DNA of 64,000 nucleotides from Tetrastigma voinierianum. Taxonomy: Eukaryota > Streptophyta > Magnoliopsida > Vitales > Vitaceae. The notes beneath the pieces are model-generated. The model searched no databases, was not told the DNA's origin, and worked only from the letters and a program-made list of their open reading frames with translations. The stretch is from assembly GCA_016808115.1 (NCBI GenBank), contig JAEQBH010000717.1, positions 434,001 to 498,000 on the forward strand, given 5' to 3'. Shown here one piece after another: positions 32,918 through 45,010 of the stretch. A program made the translations under genes and the position numbers. Position 1 is the first letter of the stretch. Every line of letters begins with the position of its first letter.

Positions 32918-35613
32918 TGTAGCGACCCCCAAGCCCAATCCGACCCGAATGGCGAGTCTGAACCAAAACCTAAGGAATGCCCAGTTTATTTCTTTTATTT
33001 TACGTGTTATTAAATTTTCTTTTTCAAAATGTCGTGACCCGAATCCCCGGCCCGACCCGAATGGCGGATCCGAACCGAAGCCTGGTTTACTCCGACGTTT
33101 TCATTTATCTTATCAAAACATTTTATTAATTCATTTAATTGCGGAAGCGGTTTCAGTTTTTTTTTTTTTGGGCAAGCCCATGATCATTTGCACATTCAAA
33201 GTAATTCGGTAGGCCCATAAACATTAACAAAATACATTTACAAAGAAAGGCATTATATGCCCTTTCAAAATGATACACAAAAATCAAGTTTCAGGGTTTA
33301 ACCCTTTCGTTTACAAAATACCACTTGTTCAAAAGATGATATGCAAAATTTCGGAGTATACACTTATACGCCGTACTCATTCTATGACTCGCTACCGTGC
33401 GATCTTAGCCTCTCTTTCTCGCTTACTCGACACCCAAGATAGATAAAACTACACGCCAAGCGCCATGCTTTAGTGGTTCTATACAGTTCTATTCCAATAT
33501 TCAATTTAACTCGGCATGCATTTAACATTAAACCATGCCTAATATCAACATATACTCATGCTATTCATTTCCGCATGCTTCCAATATCCAAATCATTTAC
33601 CATATCATATCATGCATCCTCAATGCAACAATTCATTTCACAATCAATTCATGAGATTTAAGCATATTCATAAAAAATCCCATTACACTCGTCAATGTTG
33701 CCTATTTCACCTTGACTATTCAATTCACAATTCTGTGATTAGTTTGATGAATCCGCCCTTATTATCACTCGGTAATATTAGCATTTAAAAATTCTATCTC
33801 CCCATCATAGTGATCTTTAAATTGGTGCATCAACCACATTAGTATCACTTATTCGGTCTCCCATCGCAGCCGGATGCCGTTTGGTGCACCAGAGCATGGT
33901 ATCGATTAAATGCTATACGCCGTCGCAGCGGATCCGATTTAGTGAATCCGCCAAGTGGAAATTTCTTCAATGCGCCATCATGGCGGATCTGCGATTGGTG
34001 CATTCGCCCAGTGGGACATTGGACAATTTAGGTGCGCCGTGACGGATCTTAGGTGGTGCATCCCGTCGATGATTGGTGATATCATTTAATTCCGCATTTT
34101 ATGACGGATTCAGTTTGATGAATCCCATCTTTATCATCATTCACATTTATTCAATTTTCAATTATCTCATTTCATATTCCTTTAGTAGTATCTTTTCAAG
34201 ATATACTCCATCGTAATTATATAGCATACTCATTCATATGCTCATTTCATAGTTAATTGGTAAACTACCAAAATATTTGGATAAGGATAGAGTCGAGGAA
34301 CTCAGCCCAGAAATTTGTCAGATCTAGCTTCCAACTCTTCGATTTCGGTCCTAGGTTAGGCGATCGTCACCCGTCCCTAGTCAATAACATTCACGTCACT
34401 CTTAGTGAATAACAATTTTAGCAAATTAAAATTTTATTTTTGTTAAAAGTCTTGGGTTAAGACACTAAGTGCGAAAGAGCCAGCCCTCGTGAGTCGATAC
34501 ATTTTTCACCTATCTCTAACCTTAATTAGACCCCCATTAATCGTTTCTTGAGGTCCTGGACATTTGGTACCTGATCCACAGGACCTAGCAGTAACTGAAA
34601 ACATGTCAAAGTACCCCGGGGGTGCTGGAACTACGTATGCGGTACATGTGTTCAGCATGTACCGGTACATGTTAACCATGTTGAGGTGTCTCGGTACATG
34701 TTCAACATGTGCCCGGTACACGTTAACCACTACCCATTTTGCACAAGATGTACGGTACATGTTCAACTGTGCAGATACATGTCCTTTCGTTCTACTTTCG
34801 GGATGTTGGGATTTTGCATTTTTACACATTTTCATTCACGATCTTCTCGATACCATCCCATATCAAAATCCACCATGGAATCACTTCAAAACAACTCCAA
34901 AAGTGGTTTAGATTCAATAAAAATCCATTTTCCTCAAGTTAGGACTTTTCTCCCAAAAATCAAAATCATAAGAGATGAGGTTAGGGTTTGATCTATTACC
35001 TTGAACCTCTTCTAATCTCTTCTTGTATGGTGTTTGGTCTTGTAGGAGCAGGAAATGGGGAAGGAAACACACCAAGGCCTGATCTCTTGGAAACCCTAGC
35101 TTTTCTCCTCCTTTTCTCCTCTCCTTTTCTCAAAAATGAGATTTGCTCCAAATGAGCCCTCCTCAAGACCACTTTGGTCTTTTAAACTCCACTTAAGTGT
35201 AAGGCCATATTTGCTTTACTCTTTCATTCTCATTTTAGTCTTAGAATTGCTAGATTCTCATAGGGCATGTTTAGCCCTCTAAATCCAATTTTCCATTTTT
35301 GGTCTCCATTTATACATTTTGGCCATTCATTTATCGCCATTAGACACTTATTCTTTATAACAAGGTGACCCTTAGGACCTCATTTTGCGATTTTCCATAT
35401 TTGTCCTTTTCACTTGAGTTTCTTCGGGTTCAATACATTTCTCAATTTTAGTATATAATATTCAATTATATGCTCATATAAAATTACATTTTACAATTTA
35501 TCCAATTTACGGAAAAATCCCAGTTCCCTCGATTCATACCCCGAATATATAATAAGAATTATTATAAAATTCGAGTATTTTGAAATATTGATATACTATG
35601 ACATGAGACCCCA
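32918..35613 (-). mobile_element. Solo LTR (2.7 kb), minus strand, in RNase H of element A
   Basis: On the minus strand it starts TGGGGTCTCATG near 35613 and ends GGGGGTCGCTACA at 32918. It matches the 22165-24387 LTR in both end regions (for example TGAACCCG and GACCTAAGGGTC phrases). The same RNase H gene lies on both sides. The flanking five bases (AGTAT, ATATA) do not match cleanly and a few codons seem lost, so a TSD is not established. The variable centre holds CGGTACATG words at about 34640-34790. Confidence 0.78.
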
Positions 35614-36250
35614 ATATATATGGTTTGAACTTCTCATAAGTAAAGACCATTTCTAACATTTCTTTTTCAATAGTTAAGTAGTTCTCTTGTGCTTCATTGA
35701 AATTCTTGCTATCATAATATATATATTTCTAAAGGTCTTGTCAGTTCTTTGTCCAATCTTGCACCGTTATGATCTTGTGGCATCACATGATTTCAAAATC
35801 CTTTTTCCAATCAGGTGTTGCCATGATAGGAGCTTTGATCAACCTGGCCTCGATATCTTCAAATGCACAATTACACTCTTCATCAAATTCAAAATTTGCT
35901 TATTTCCCAAGCAGTCTACATAATGGCATTGATATTTATGAGAAGTCTTTTATAAATCTTCTATAAAACATAGAATGTTCCAAAAAACTTCCTTTGACTG
36001 TAGTAGGTGGCAATAGAGTTTCAATCAAAGAAACCTTTGCTTGAGTACATACATCTTAACTGCGTAAATTTTATGCCCAAAGGCGATACCTTCTATTACC
36101 AGCGAAATGACATTTCCCAATTTAGAGCTAAATTCTTGTCTTAGCACCTCTAAGTCACAGTTTCCAAGTTATGGGGCAATGCTCAAGTGGATTCCTTGCT
36201 GAAAAATCATCTATGAAGATCTCATAGCTTCCCCTCGATCAAATTTGAAA
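35614..36250 (-). pseudogene. RT C-terminus and RNase H N-terminus of element A
   Basis: Minus-strand wording: GIAFGHKIYA (RT thumb side), LLQSKEVFWNILCFI-like, then ARLIKAPIMATPDW, DFEIMCDA (RNase H catalytic Asp region), IYYDSKNFNEAQENYLTIEKEM and VFTYEKFKPYI. The order is that of Athila/Tat pol. The RT palm with the YxDD box is missing to the right, so element A is truncated near 36250. Confidence 0.82.
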
Positions 36251-36478
36251 ATATGGACTATTGAGACCTAATTATATATTTGAGATTAGTGTGTATGTAC
36301 TTTAAACTTCTAGATCTTATTCAAAGCTATTCAGTCCTAAACAGCGGCATCAAAAACTTGTTGACACATTGACCTTTTCTATATGCAGAATTTCCGTCCA
36401 CTATTGCCGGAACTATTGATTACCACTGCCCGTAGCGCCAAAAACTTTTAGCAACAACGATTTTCCACTTTGACTACG
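36251..36478 (-). other. Leader-like DNA with one or two minus-strand PBS-like sites
   Basis: Minus strand AGTTTTTGGCGCTACGGGCAG (about 36431-36452) resembles the tRNA-Asp PBS. A second similar word, CAAGTTTTTGATGCCGCTG, is at about 36343-36361. This looks like the 5' leader of a minus-strand element, perhaps the start of element A after a deletion of gag to RT. It abuts a plus-strand LTR rather than the minus-strand LTR expected. Confidence 0.4.
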
Positions 36479-38950
36479 TGGAGTCCTAAACCCATATATT
36501 TTAATCATTACAACATATTTTAGAAGTTTGCCAGATTTATTTTAATGTCAAATTATGGAATATTCACCAACTTTGCGTTTTGCGGGTTTTAAATGAAAAG
36601 AGACAAATCCGTAGCTTGAAGAAAAAGTGCGCCCAGCAAAGAATTTATGTCGTGACATAATTTCAGAATGTCACGACAGAATCCTAATAGAACCAACAAA
36701 AGTTATGTCGCAACAAGGATCAAGTTGAACTCAAATTTATAAATAAAGTACTTCGCAACATAATTTGAGATCATTGATCGATTTTATCGCGACGATGGAT
36801 TCTTATGTCGTGACATAAATTTGGAGGTTCTATGAAGAAGAATTTAGCGACACATTCCTTACTTTATCGCCGATGATCAAGAAATGGTAGTTGAACTTTG
36901 TCGCGACATCTTACAACTATGTCGCGAAATAAAGATATGAAGATATCAGATGAACTCTGTCGCGACAAAAAATGGCAAAACAATGAGACAAGTTAAGATA
37001 ATGTGCCTATGACAAAGTTTTCTATGTTGCGACAGACATTTCAACTTATGACAAGACCAAGGCAGATTATATGTCGTGACATAATGAAGAATTAAAGGCA
37101 AAAATCTCTGTCGCGACAAAAGAAGATTATGTCATGACAATAAAAGCTGCTGAAAGAGAGATTTCTATCGTGACAGACTAGTTTTATACCGTGACAAAAA
37201 ATGGAAGAGAACTGAGATAAGCCAAGATTAGTTTGTCGTAACAAAGATTTCAATTTTTAAACAAACAAGTTCGATATGATAAAGATCGAGAAGACTATGT
37301 CGACATCTATATTCCACAGCATGAGTTCGAGTCTCGGTAAGTGCGAACCAACAAGACTCTGTCGCGACAAAGAAAGGTCTATCAATGACAACAACATCTG
37401 GCCCCTTGAGAAACTCTTATTTCTGATAAAAGAAAAGAATATCGAAGTAAAGTTGAAATTTGAAGGTAAAATATCGCCATGACAAAGAAATGTATGTCAG
37501 GCACAATCAAGAAACGTGAAAGTATGCAATAAAGAAATTTTATGTTGCAACATACTATTTTAGTGTTCAAGCTACAAGGCCTCCAAGTAATGTCACGACA
37601 TAGAGAAGTCTGATCGACGAGAACAAGGGTTTGGAACAGATACTAGCTCTTAACATTATCAAAGTGCAGCCATTGGCGGAAATTCCAAGAAGAACAAAAT
37701 CATCTTTGCGACAAGAAACTGCGAGGAGCCTGACAAAATTTGGGGAACAAAGACGAAAAACTATGTCGCGACAGAATTTCTATGTCACGAAAAAACTACT
37801 AATTGAGCCATAATTTTTGGGGATCCATAATTTGTGCCTTGAAGTACGACCCATCATTTGAAAATCTATAAATAGACGCATCTAGGGCACTATGCACAGC
37901 TTCCACAAAACTAGGAACTCTGGGTAGCTAGAGACTCTTTGTATATTATTTTTCTTTTATTTTATTTTTTGTCAATTTAGTTTTAACGTATCATTTTAGT
38001 TAGTTTTCTTGGTTGAGAGCCTTGTTGATCTGGTGCGAAGTTTAGAGTTGGTTGTCTATGAAATTTATGTTTTTTGTTCTTGTGGTTTTAAATGGAATTT
38101 GGAATTCTTAGGGTTCATTTATTTTAGTTTGTTAAATTTAGGTTAATTTTCGATCAGTTAGTCAATGCTACTTAGATCAGTTTGAAAGATTAGGCTCCTC
38201 TAAGAAGAATGGATTGATGTTATTATTGTTTTTATTACCAGTGAAATAACGTCATAGTTGAAATCTTGAATTTATTTGAACATTCTTGAGTTTAGTTATT
38301 TCAAAATGTTAGTAAACGTGTACCTAGTAAAGGACTATACCTGCAGCTCTGATTCTGGGAGGCCCTCTGAGTGACTTGAGATCATTCACGAGTAGAGCAA
38401 ATTGCCGGGGTATGTTAGACTAATATTATGGAACTAATGAACTTTGAAAGATTACTCAAGATAGATCTTCAATTTACTCCTTGGTGTAGGATAATTTATG
38501 GATATTAGTTTAATAAATTAGAGGTTTCTCCTGGAATTACGATGAAAGGATCTTGATCCTTATTGCTTTGAATCTAATTAAGAGATGAAGGAATTTAAAT
38601 TAGTTTGTTGGATGAGACAAATAACTAGGATTGGAGAAGGCATGCAATATCTCTATAGGGGTAAATTTTCCAGTCTAAAGTTAGAATTGTGAAGTATTGG
38701 AAGAAGGAAAACACTTGAGATCTTGAAAGTTACTTCTTTGATGATAATGATTAGACCCTTGCAAGGTTTTGGAAGGAACATGAGCTAACCAATTGAAATG
38801 TAGTTTTTGGAGGAATCCAGTTGCCTACCTTGTATCTTTGTGAGTTGAATTTCTTCAATGGTGAAATTTATGCATATAAGATAGAAGGTGATAATTGTCT
38901 TTTGGTCATTTCCCGATGTGTTCTTTGTTCAATGAACTTTTGAAATCCTA
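36479..38950 (+). repeat. Truncated plus-strand LTR of the TGTCGCGACA family
   Basis: The start (TGGAGTCCTAAACCCATATATTTT, shortened) parallels the U3 end at 32579. A long array of TGTCGCGACA-type words covers about 36645-37790. CTATAAATAGACG at about 37866-37878 is a good TATA box after the array. The GGTATGTTAGACTAATAT phrase at 38408 parallels about 31130. The U5 signature GTGCACTTG is absent, so the right end is lost. The open stretches inside are by-products of the array. Confidence 0.72.
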
Positions 38951-39169
38951 ATATTTTAAATTCTTTATTATTTATTATAAAATTTGGATGTAGTTTAAAC
39001 AAACCATTTTAATATTGGAGTTGAATAATGAGATCTTAAGTAGATAAATTGTGATCTTTAGTTTATCAATAATGCCATTAGGAATAATGCTGGGATCTTG
39101 AATTGTGTGCTTGTTCATTGTCCATGCGCCTGGACCATGCAATGGCATTCTGTGCATTTATACACGGAC
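38951..39169. other. Unassigned AT-rich DNA
   Basis: No coding, repeat unit or element end recognised between the truncated LTR and the Tekay-type LTR fragment. Confidence 0.5.
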
Positions 39170-40220
39170 ATCATGACATAGGTGTAGTGTGGCAGAGATC
39201 GACATTGTGTTTGGTGTTAGGTATCATCGTGAGTACATGGTAGATTGACACTTTGTTTGGTGTTCGATGGTGGGCTCAGTAAAATGGGACAATGTCCAAA
39301 ATGAGTCTCACGATCGCATAAAAGAAAAATGAAATGAAAAATACGTGTGTTGGGTATTGCAAGAGTAGGATAAATACCTATAAATTCGAAAAACTCGGTA
39401 TTCTTGGTTAGACATGTATGTATCCGATGATGAAGTTTCACGATGTCAAAGGTCATACGAAGCACAATGGGAGACCTCGAAAGTCGCTACCCTAGCCTGC
39501 AGGACTTAGTAAGGAAACAAGTGAATATCAGTTTGTCAAATGGATTTTGACTTACTCATTTGTTTTGGAAAAATAGTCATTGATACAAACATAAATACGG
39601 TTTTCACACTTATTATATCATGTGTGAAGTCGGTGAGGACTCGGGACATAGGACGAGGTAGATCACATTCTCATTCTTGGCATATGAACATTTGAGTAGG
39701 AATGTGTATATTTTACTTGAATGTAATGAAATGGCATTACATGTGCATAGGTGGAAGTAATACCATGGAATTATTCTCTCTTTGGGCATTACTACGCCCC
39801 AGATCTTAGGACCTATATTCGGATATAGGGCCAGTGCGAGGAGGAGACAGCTCGATAGAGGCCTCAGTTATAAAGAAAGCGGATTGTGGCTGATAAGTTG
39901 TTTTGACACGTATTTTGTATATTGCAGTATAAGAATGTATGAGCAAATACTTATGGACTATTGTGATATAGTTGTATATTGGGGATATGGACAGATGAAC
40001 CTTATGCGGTCATTACTACTTCTATTGAGACCTTGGATGAGTCATGGATATACTGTTATACAAGTTGTATATTGGGTAGAACTTCCCGTACGAAGGAGAC
40101 TCTACTAGATTTTGTGAAATCCACTTGAGTTGATATGTTTCTAGCAGTGTAGTATGGGTTACCCCGAAAATCCACAGAATTGAGTTGTGAGTTGTCAATG
40201 GGACCCCTGGGATTTGGGGC
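39170..40220 (+). repeat. Tekay-type LTR fragment
   Basis: Shares with the LTRs at 48856-50774 and 55914-57922 the phrases GTCGGTGAGGACTCGGGA (about 39633), TATATTGGGTAGAACTTCCCGTACGAAGGAGACTCT (shortened, about 40068) and the terminal GGGACCCCTGGGATTTGGGGCG (shortened, about 40200). Only the downstream half of the LTR is recognisable. No PBS or coding follows, so it is an isolated, diverged fragment. Confidence 0.65.
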
Positions 40221-40616
40221 GTCCACGAGAATCTATAACAAAAATCAATGGTAAGAAAGGGGAAGCAAAAATACCCTTGAGACATTAGAAAGAATGCAAG
40301 TGTTTCTTTTGTAAAAAAGAAGGAACATATAAACAAAATTACGTAGAAATTTTAAGAAATGGTTTGAAAAAAAATGTAGTGTGTTTTAAATTTTTGATTG
40401 GTCATTGAACTGAAAAACAATACGAGCATAATTTTATTAGTCAAAATTCCACAATTTCTCATTATTTTATGTTGGTTTTTGAATTAAATATTTTTATCTT
40501 ATAATGTAAACATTTAAATAAGAGTGATCATCAAATATAGAATAGAAAATAGAGGATCTTTAAATGGGTGGTATGGCATTGGTTTTATTTATTCTTATAT
40601 TAATAAATATTTTTAT
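40221..40616. other. Unassigned AT-rich DNA
   Basis: AT-rich with no coding or element signature that I can recognise. Confidence 0.5.
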
Positions 40617-40732
40617 ATATATTTGTAAGTTTTTTATATAATTCTATTACCGCTTTTCATTTTATAAAACTCTACAATTATTTATCTATTTATTTTCGAT
40701 ATTAAATATGTGAGTTTATAATAAGCATAACT
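40617..40732. repeat. Left copy of a ~115 bp duplication flanking the copia element
   Basis: TTTTTTATATAATTCTATT, then CATTTTATAAAACTCTACAA and ATTTATCTATTTATTTTCGA, ending near AAGCATAA. The same phrases recur in order at 46331-46442, directly after the copia 3' LTR. The two copies differ by scattered substitutions and indels. Confidence 0.82.
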
Positions 40733-40743
40733 TATATTAATAA

Positions 40744-40748
<5 letters not shown>

Positions 40749-40800
<52 letters not shown>
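40749..40800. repeat. (TA)n microsatellite, about 26 units
   Basis: Uninterrupted TA repeats run into the beginning of the copia 5' LTR, replacing or masking its expected TGTTATAAATATTGG start. Confidence 0.95.
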
Positions 40801-40808
<8 letters not shown>

Positions 40809-41042
40809 TTGAATGACCATAATGACACACTTGGTGCAAGATCCCACTTAATATATATCTTGATTACGATATCGTTCATTATGTACATCAATTAATGCTT
40901 ATCATTTATATAAAGGTTTTTGTTCTTCTCACTATAAGCCTTTATAAATCAAACTGTCGGCGTAAGAATGTAAGATCATGAATTTCCTCTGAATTCTCTC
41001 TTTGTCTCTTCCTTATTTCTATAATTCTTTTGATTTACAACA
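40790..41042 (+). repeat. Copia 5' LTR
   Basis: Matches 46085-46330: TTGAATGACCATAATGACACAC, shortened, then CATTATGTACATCAATTAATG, GTTCTTCTCACTATAAGCCT and the end TGATTTACAACA. The first bases merge with the TA repeat. TTATAAATC near 40949 corresponds to CTATAAATAGG in the other LTR, the likely TATA box. Confidence 0.88.
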
Positions 41043-41055
41043 CGTTATCAGCACG
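41043..41055 (+). other. Copia primer-binding site region
   Basis: CGTTATCAGCACG directly after the LTR is the characteristic plant copia sequence ACACGTTATCAGCACG, complementary to an internal part of a plant tRNA (initiator Met type). Confidence 0.75.
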
Positions 41056-41689
41056 CTCTACTGAAGCGATAGTTAGTTTCGACCATTTGCCCAAACTCGC
41101 TCCCTCCAATTACTCATGACTTTTATTAGTCTGTTTAGTGTTCACTTTTCGACGGAGTTCGAACCCGATAACTTCCATAATACTATTGTTTACACTCTAC
41201 CATTGTGCTACTTTTATTTTTTATTTTTTATTTTTTATTCTATTTCTCTATGGTATCATTTCCAGAAGCATTTGATACCCATTTTTTCAATTTAACATGA
41301 ATTCCAGTAGAATTCTATTCGATCATAACTCACCATCTTCACTTTGCATTCAGGAATTCCATTTTGCAACAATTACAGATAAATTTTAACAAAATCTTTG
41401 AATTAGAAGAATTCTTCTTAAATTCTAGAATTTTACAAAATTATAATACCAGAAAATGGGTATCATTTATTCCATTGGTCTATACAGCGAGTTTAAAGGT
41501 AGATATGACCACGAGAAAACGGTGATACTCCGAGAAAGCGAGATATGATTGGCTGCATTTGCAGCTTCAGGACTTAAGTCTGTTGCGAATCTGGTCGCTT
41601 CTTTCATATTGGATTATGATTAAAGCTTTGTGGGGAGAATATCAACGATGAGGATCCTGCTGAAAAAAACTTTTTACCACTTTTCACGC

Positions 41690-42330
41690 CTCTAATGTGC
41701 TCCTGCAGCAACATATAGAGAGCGTCGGTTTACTAAATATTACGAGTTGTTGCATATCTCCCCTTGTGGCTGAAAGAATAGCAGGCTTTTGCTTAAAATC
41801 ATCAATCTCGTCTGCGGGGTTTAAAGCATTTCACGAAGCAAATCTGCTTTTGCCTCACCTGCCATGGCTACACGAGGCACGAAGTAGGTCGTCTAGGGGA
41901 AAGGACGAGGGGCGTGGTGATGGTCGAGGGCGTGGCCGTGGTGATAATTCTAGAAATCGTAACAATGGTCCCTTAAAAATAAGAAAACAGATTTCCAATA
42001 AAGGGAAGCTCCCAAATCCACCAGGCAACCCATACGACCGAATATCACTCAAGCCTTGTGAGATAATGCTTGCTATAGATGTGGCATGGCCAGGTCGTTA
42101 GTCACGTGCACATCGTCTGACGAACTTGGTTGGTTGGTCTGCAAAGCATCAATCAAAGGCAAGCGAGGATATTGAAGTCCAATTTCTTTGATGGTAATGG
42201 TGATAGTGGCATGGATTTGCCCAGCACGATGTTCGATTTCTTTGGACCACAATGGAAATGTTCCATCTAATTGGTGATGGGCATGTCGGTCAGTTAGTTC
42301 TTTTCTTTCTTTTCTTATATAATTCATTCC
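41690..42330 (+). pseudogene. Copia gag, nucleocapsid part
   Basis: An Arg/Gly-rich stretch (GRGRGRGDNSRNRNNG, about 41915-41970) is followed by CYRCGMA (about 42070-42090), the first half of a CCHC zinc knuckle, with the second half out of frame. After a frameshift comes the short acidic segment that usually follows gag. The N-terminal capsid part before 41690 is not clearly readable. Confidence 0.72.
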
Positions 42331-42860
42331 ATAAGTCTTGATATTTCAATAATATTTCTTTTTCTTAATTTCTAAACCTTATTTTTCTCTTTGGAAATGA
42401 CATGAATCCTCTCGGCTTGCCACCTCGAGTCAATATCACTGGAGATATTTATCGCGACATTCTCTGACTCATTCTATTTCTGAGGAAAAGTATTTTTCCC
42501 AATTAACATTAGCCCCTTACAATGTTACTACTATTTCGGTCTTGTCAACAATTGTGGCTCCATTAAAATACTATTATTCTACCCGGTGGTACTATTCTCC
42601 ACCTTCAAGATGCCCTTTATTCCACCCGATCGAAGCCTTGATTTGCTTAGTTTAAGGATATCAAGCTTGAATGGATACCATCCGAAACAATGAGTGATGA
42701 CAGTGAATTTCTCTCATTCTGCCACTCATGATGGCACAAAATTATGTCTGGAAAATTGCGATCATTTAGAATGTGGTTTTATATCCGCCACCATTACTAT
42801 TTCATTGAATCTTATGCAATTGTGAACCCGAAGTTCAGTAATTCACCACTCATTGTTCTA
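42331..42860 (+). pseudogene. Copia protease-to-integrase linker region, decayed
   Basis: Lies where the copia protease and the start of integrase should be. I could not find the DSGAT-type active site, only scattered fragments. Coding is inferred from position between gag and integrase. Confidence 0.4.
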
Positions 42861-43745
42861 TGGCATGAATGACTTGGTCATCCAGGGCACCTCAATAACA
42901 GGCGTATACTTCACCCGATCTAATGGTCATTCCTTGACCAATGGTCATATCGAGTCACAATCATTACAAATTTGTATTGCTTGTACTCAGGAGTTATCAC
43001 CCGACCTTCTTCTCTAAAAGTGGTCTGATCCACTCAATTTCTCGAGCGTATTCAAGGGAGACGTTTGTGGACCTATTATTACCTAATTGGACCATTTAGA
43101 TTTATTTTATGGTTTTGGTTGATGCATCGACTCGTTGGTCTCCATGTTTGCCTTCTTTCTCGAAACCTTGCTTTTGCTTTCGTTTTACATGCAAACTATC
43201 AAACGAGGCACATTTTCTGATCATCCTATTAAAACTATCAGTTTGGATATTGCGATATTAATTTTCTTCTAAAGCATTTCACTGACTTCTTGCATATCAT
43301 TAGGTATAGAAATTCAATATCTGTTGCTCATACACATACTCAGAATGGACTATTTGAATGCTCATTTAAGCATTTTACTGATGGATTCTTGGGCAAATTC
43401 TACTCTGAGAACCAAATTACCTTTATTTACTTGGGGGCATGCTCTACTACATGCTGGTAACTTAATACGTCTTCGCCCTATTGGTGATCATGATTTCTCT
43501 CCTTTACAAATTGTTTAGGTCCCGACCAAATGTTCTCATTTCACGTATTTGGTTATGCGGTTGCTCATCCCTATTCCTCAGCCAGCGATTTCAAAATGGG
43601 TTCCTCAACGTAGATTGGGTATTTATGCTTGGGATTTTTCATTGCATCGATTACTTGTACCTTGAGCCTTTAACAGGGAATCTTTTTACTGCTCGTTTTG
43701 TGATTGTCATTTTGATGAATCTGTTTTCCGCCATTAGGGGGCGAT
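42861..43745 (+). pseudogene. Copia integrase, decayed
   Basis: Pieces in order across several frames: LGHPGHLNNRR (zinc-finger region, about 42880-42915), FLERIQGDVCGPI (about 43040-43080), the segment for the core Asp strand (IKTISLDI, about 43230-43255), HTHTQNG-like (about 43330), then WGHALLHAGNLIRLRP (about 43430-43480) and the P-S-F-GCAV region. This is the Ty1/copia rve domain. Frameshifts are frequent. Confidence 0.8.
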
Positions 43746-44489
43746 AAACCAATTTATAATAAATGGTAGAAATTACTTGGGAATACACCGTGTTGCATCT
43801 TGATCCTGCGTACTAACAAATCTAGACTAGAAGTTCAAAAGGAATACTTCATTCACGGGATCTTGCGGATCAATTACGGATACTTTCACTAATCAGAATA
43901 GAGTGATAAAGTCACATATTCAGTTTATTAATACACCGGCACACATTAAATCCCTAGAGGATTTAGGAAATGTGGCCAAGTGCATCTAAACCCACGTGAC
44001 GTGGAAGACCTATAGGATAAGATTCTTTGAAGGAAAGAAAATCTATTACTCTGTAAAATGCGAGTTTGATGATTACTCTGAAATATATTACGATACGAAT
44101 TGACTCTGTTGAGCTAAAATACATTACAAGGGTTAAAGGAAACGATTACAGAGTAGCATGGCCCGACCAGTTATCTCCTATGAATGAATATCTCTATAAG
44201 TTATAGTAGGTAAGGAGAAATATGGGACAGTGAAATACTCTTGTGTATTTTTCTTACCAAGTGGCTAGGGCATTATGCAAAATAACGATGATCGGGAGCC
44301 TGAAGCTATAAATAGATATTTTAGAAATTGACAAGATTGGGAAAATGGAAAGAAGCAATTGAGGCCTCATGCCAGATTGTTTAGCAGCTAAAAGGGAAAT
44401 TATTGGACAATGTAGTTCCAACACTGAAAATATTAAGCTTATTTGGATATAGATAGGTCTATGTACGAGAAAAAGAAATGAAAATAATG

Positions 44490-45010
44490 AAATGTCTGAT
44501 ATAAAGCTACTTGTTGCTGGGTTTTTCACAAAGACCGGTATTGACTATGAGAGACATATTCACGATGTGGATGCAATCACCTAGATATTTAATATTTGGC
44601 CGATCTCAAAGGACTAGAAATACATTTGTTGAATATTATCTGACATATTTGTTTGGATCCATAGATAGTGACATATACATGAAAATCCTTGAAGGATTTA
44701 CATTGCCTGAAGCAAAATTTTCAAAACCACGTGGTATGTATTCAATAAAGTTGCAACGATCTTTGTATGGACTTAAACAATCTGGTAGGAGGGGGGGGGC
44801 GTGTGAATTTTTGATCCGTTTGAGTACATGATTAAGAGAAGGATATGTAAATAATTAATCTTCCCATGTGTATTTATCAAAGAAAACATAAGTCGGTTTG
44901 TGATTATAGCGGTATATGTGGATGATTTGAATCTAATAGGGACCCTGAAGGGCTCTCACAGAAGCGCTAATTATTTAAAGAAGAATTTGAGATAGAAAGA
45001 TCTAGGTAAG
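44490..45010 (+). pseudogene. Copia reverse transcriptase, decayed
   Basis: VAGFFTKTGIDYE-type wording (about 44515), then a 106-residue open stretch (44511-44831) with YLFGSIDSDIYMKI, GFTLPEA and LQRSLYGLKQSGR. YVDDLNLIG follows at about 44915-44945, the catalytic YVDD box of copia RT, here with the two Asp codons intact. A G-run at about 44790 marks a frameshift. Confidence 0.87.

Noticed and set aside
34506..34991. Overlapping ORFs on both strands around CGGTACATG words
   Set aside because: Open frames on both strands come from repeated palindromic words lacking stops, inside an LTR.
32913..35618. Clean TSD for the solo LTR at 32918-35613
   Set aside because: AGTAT and ATATA do not match and some host codons appear lost; a TSD is not claimed.
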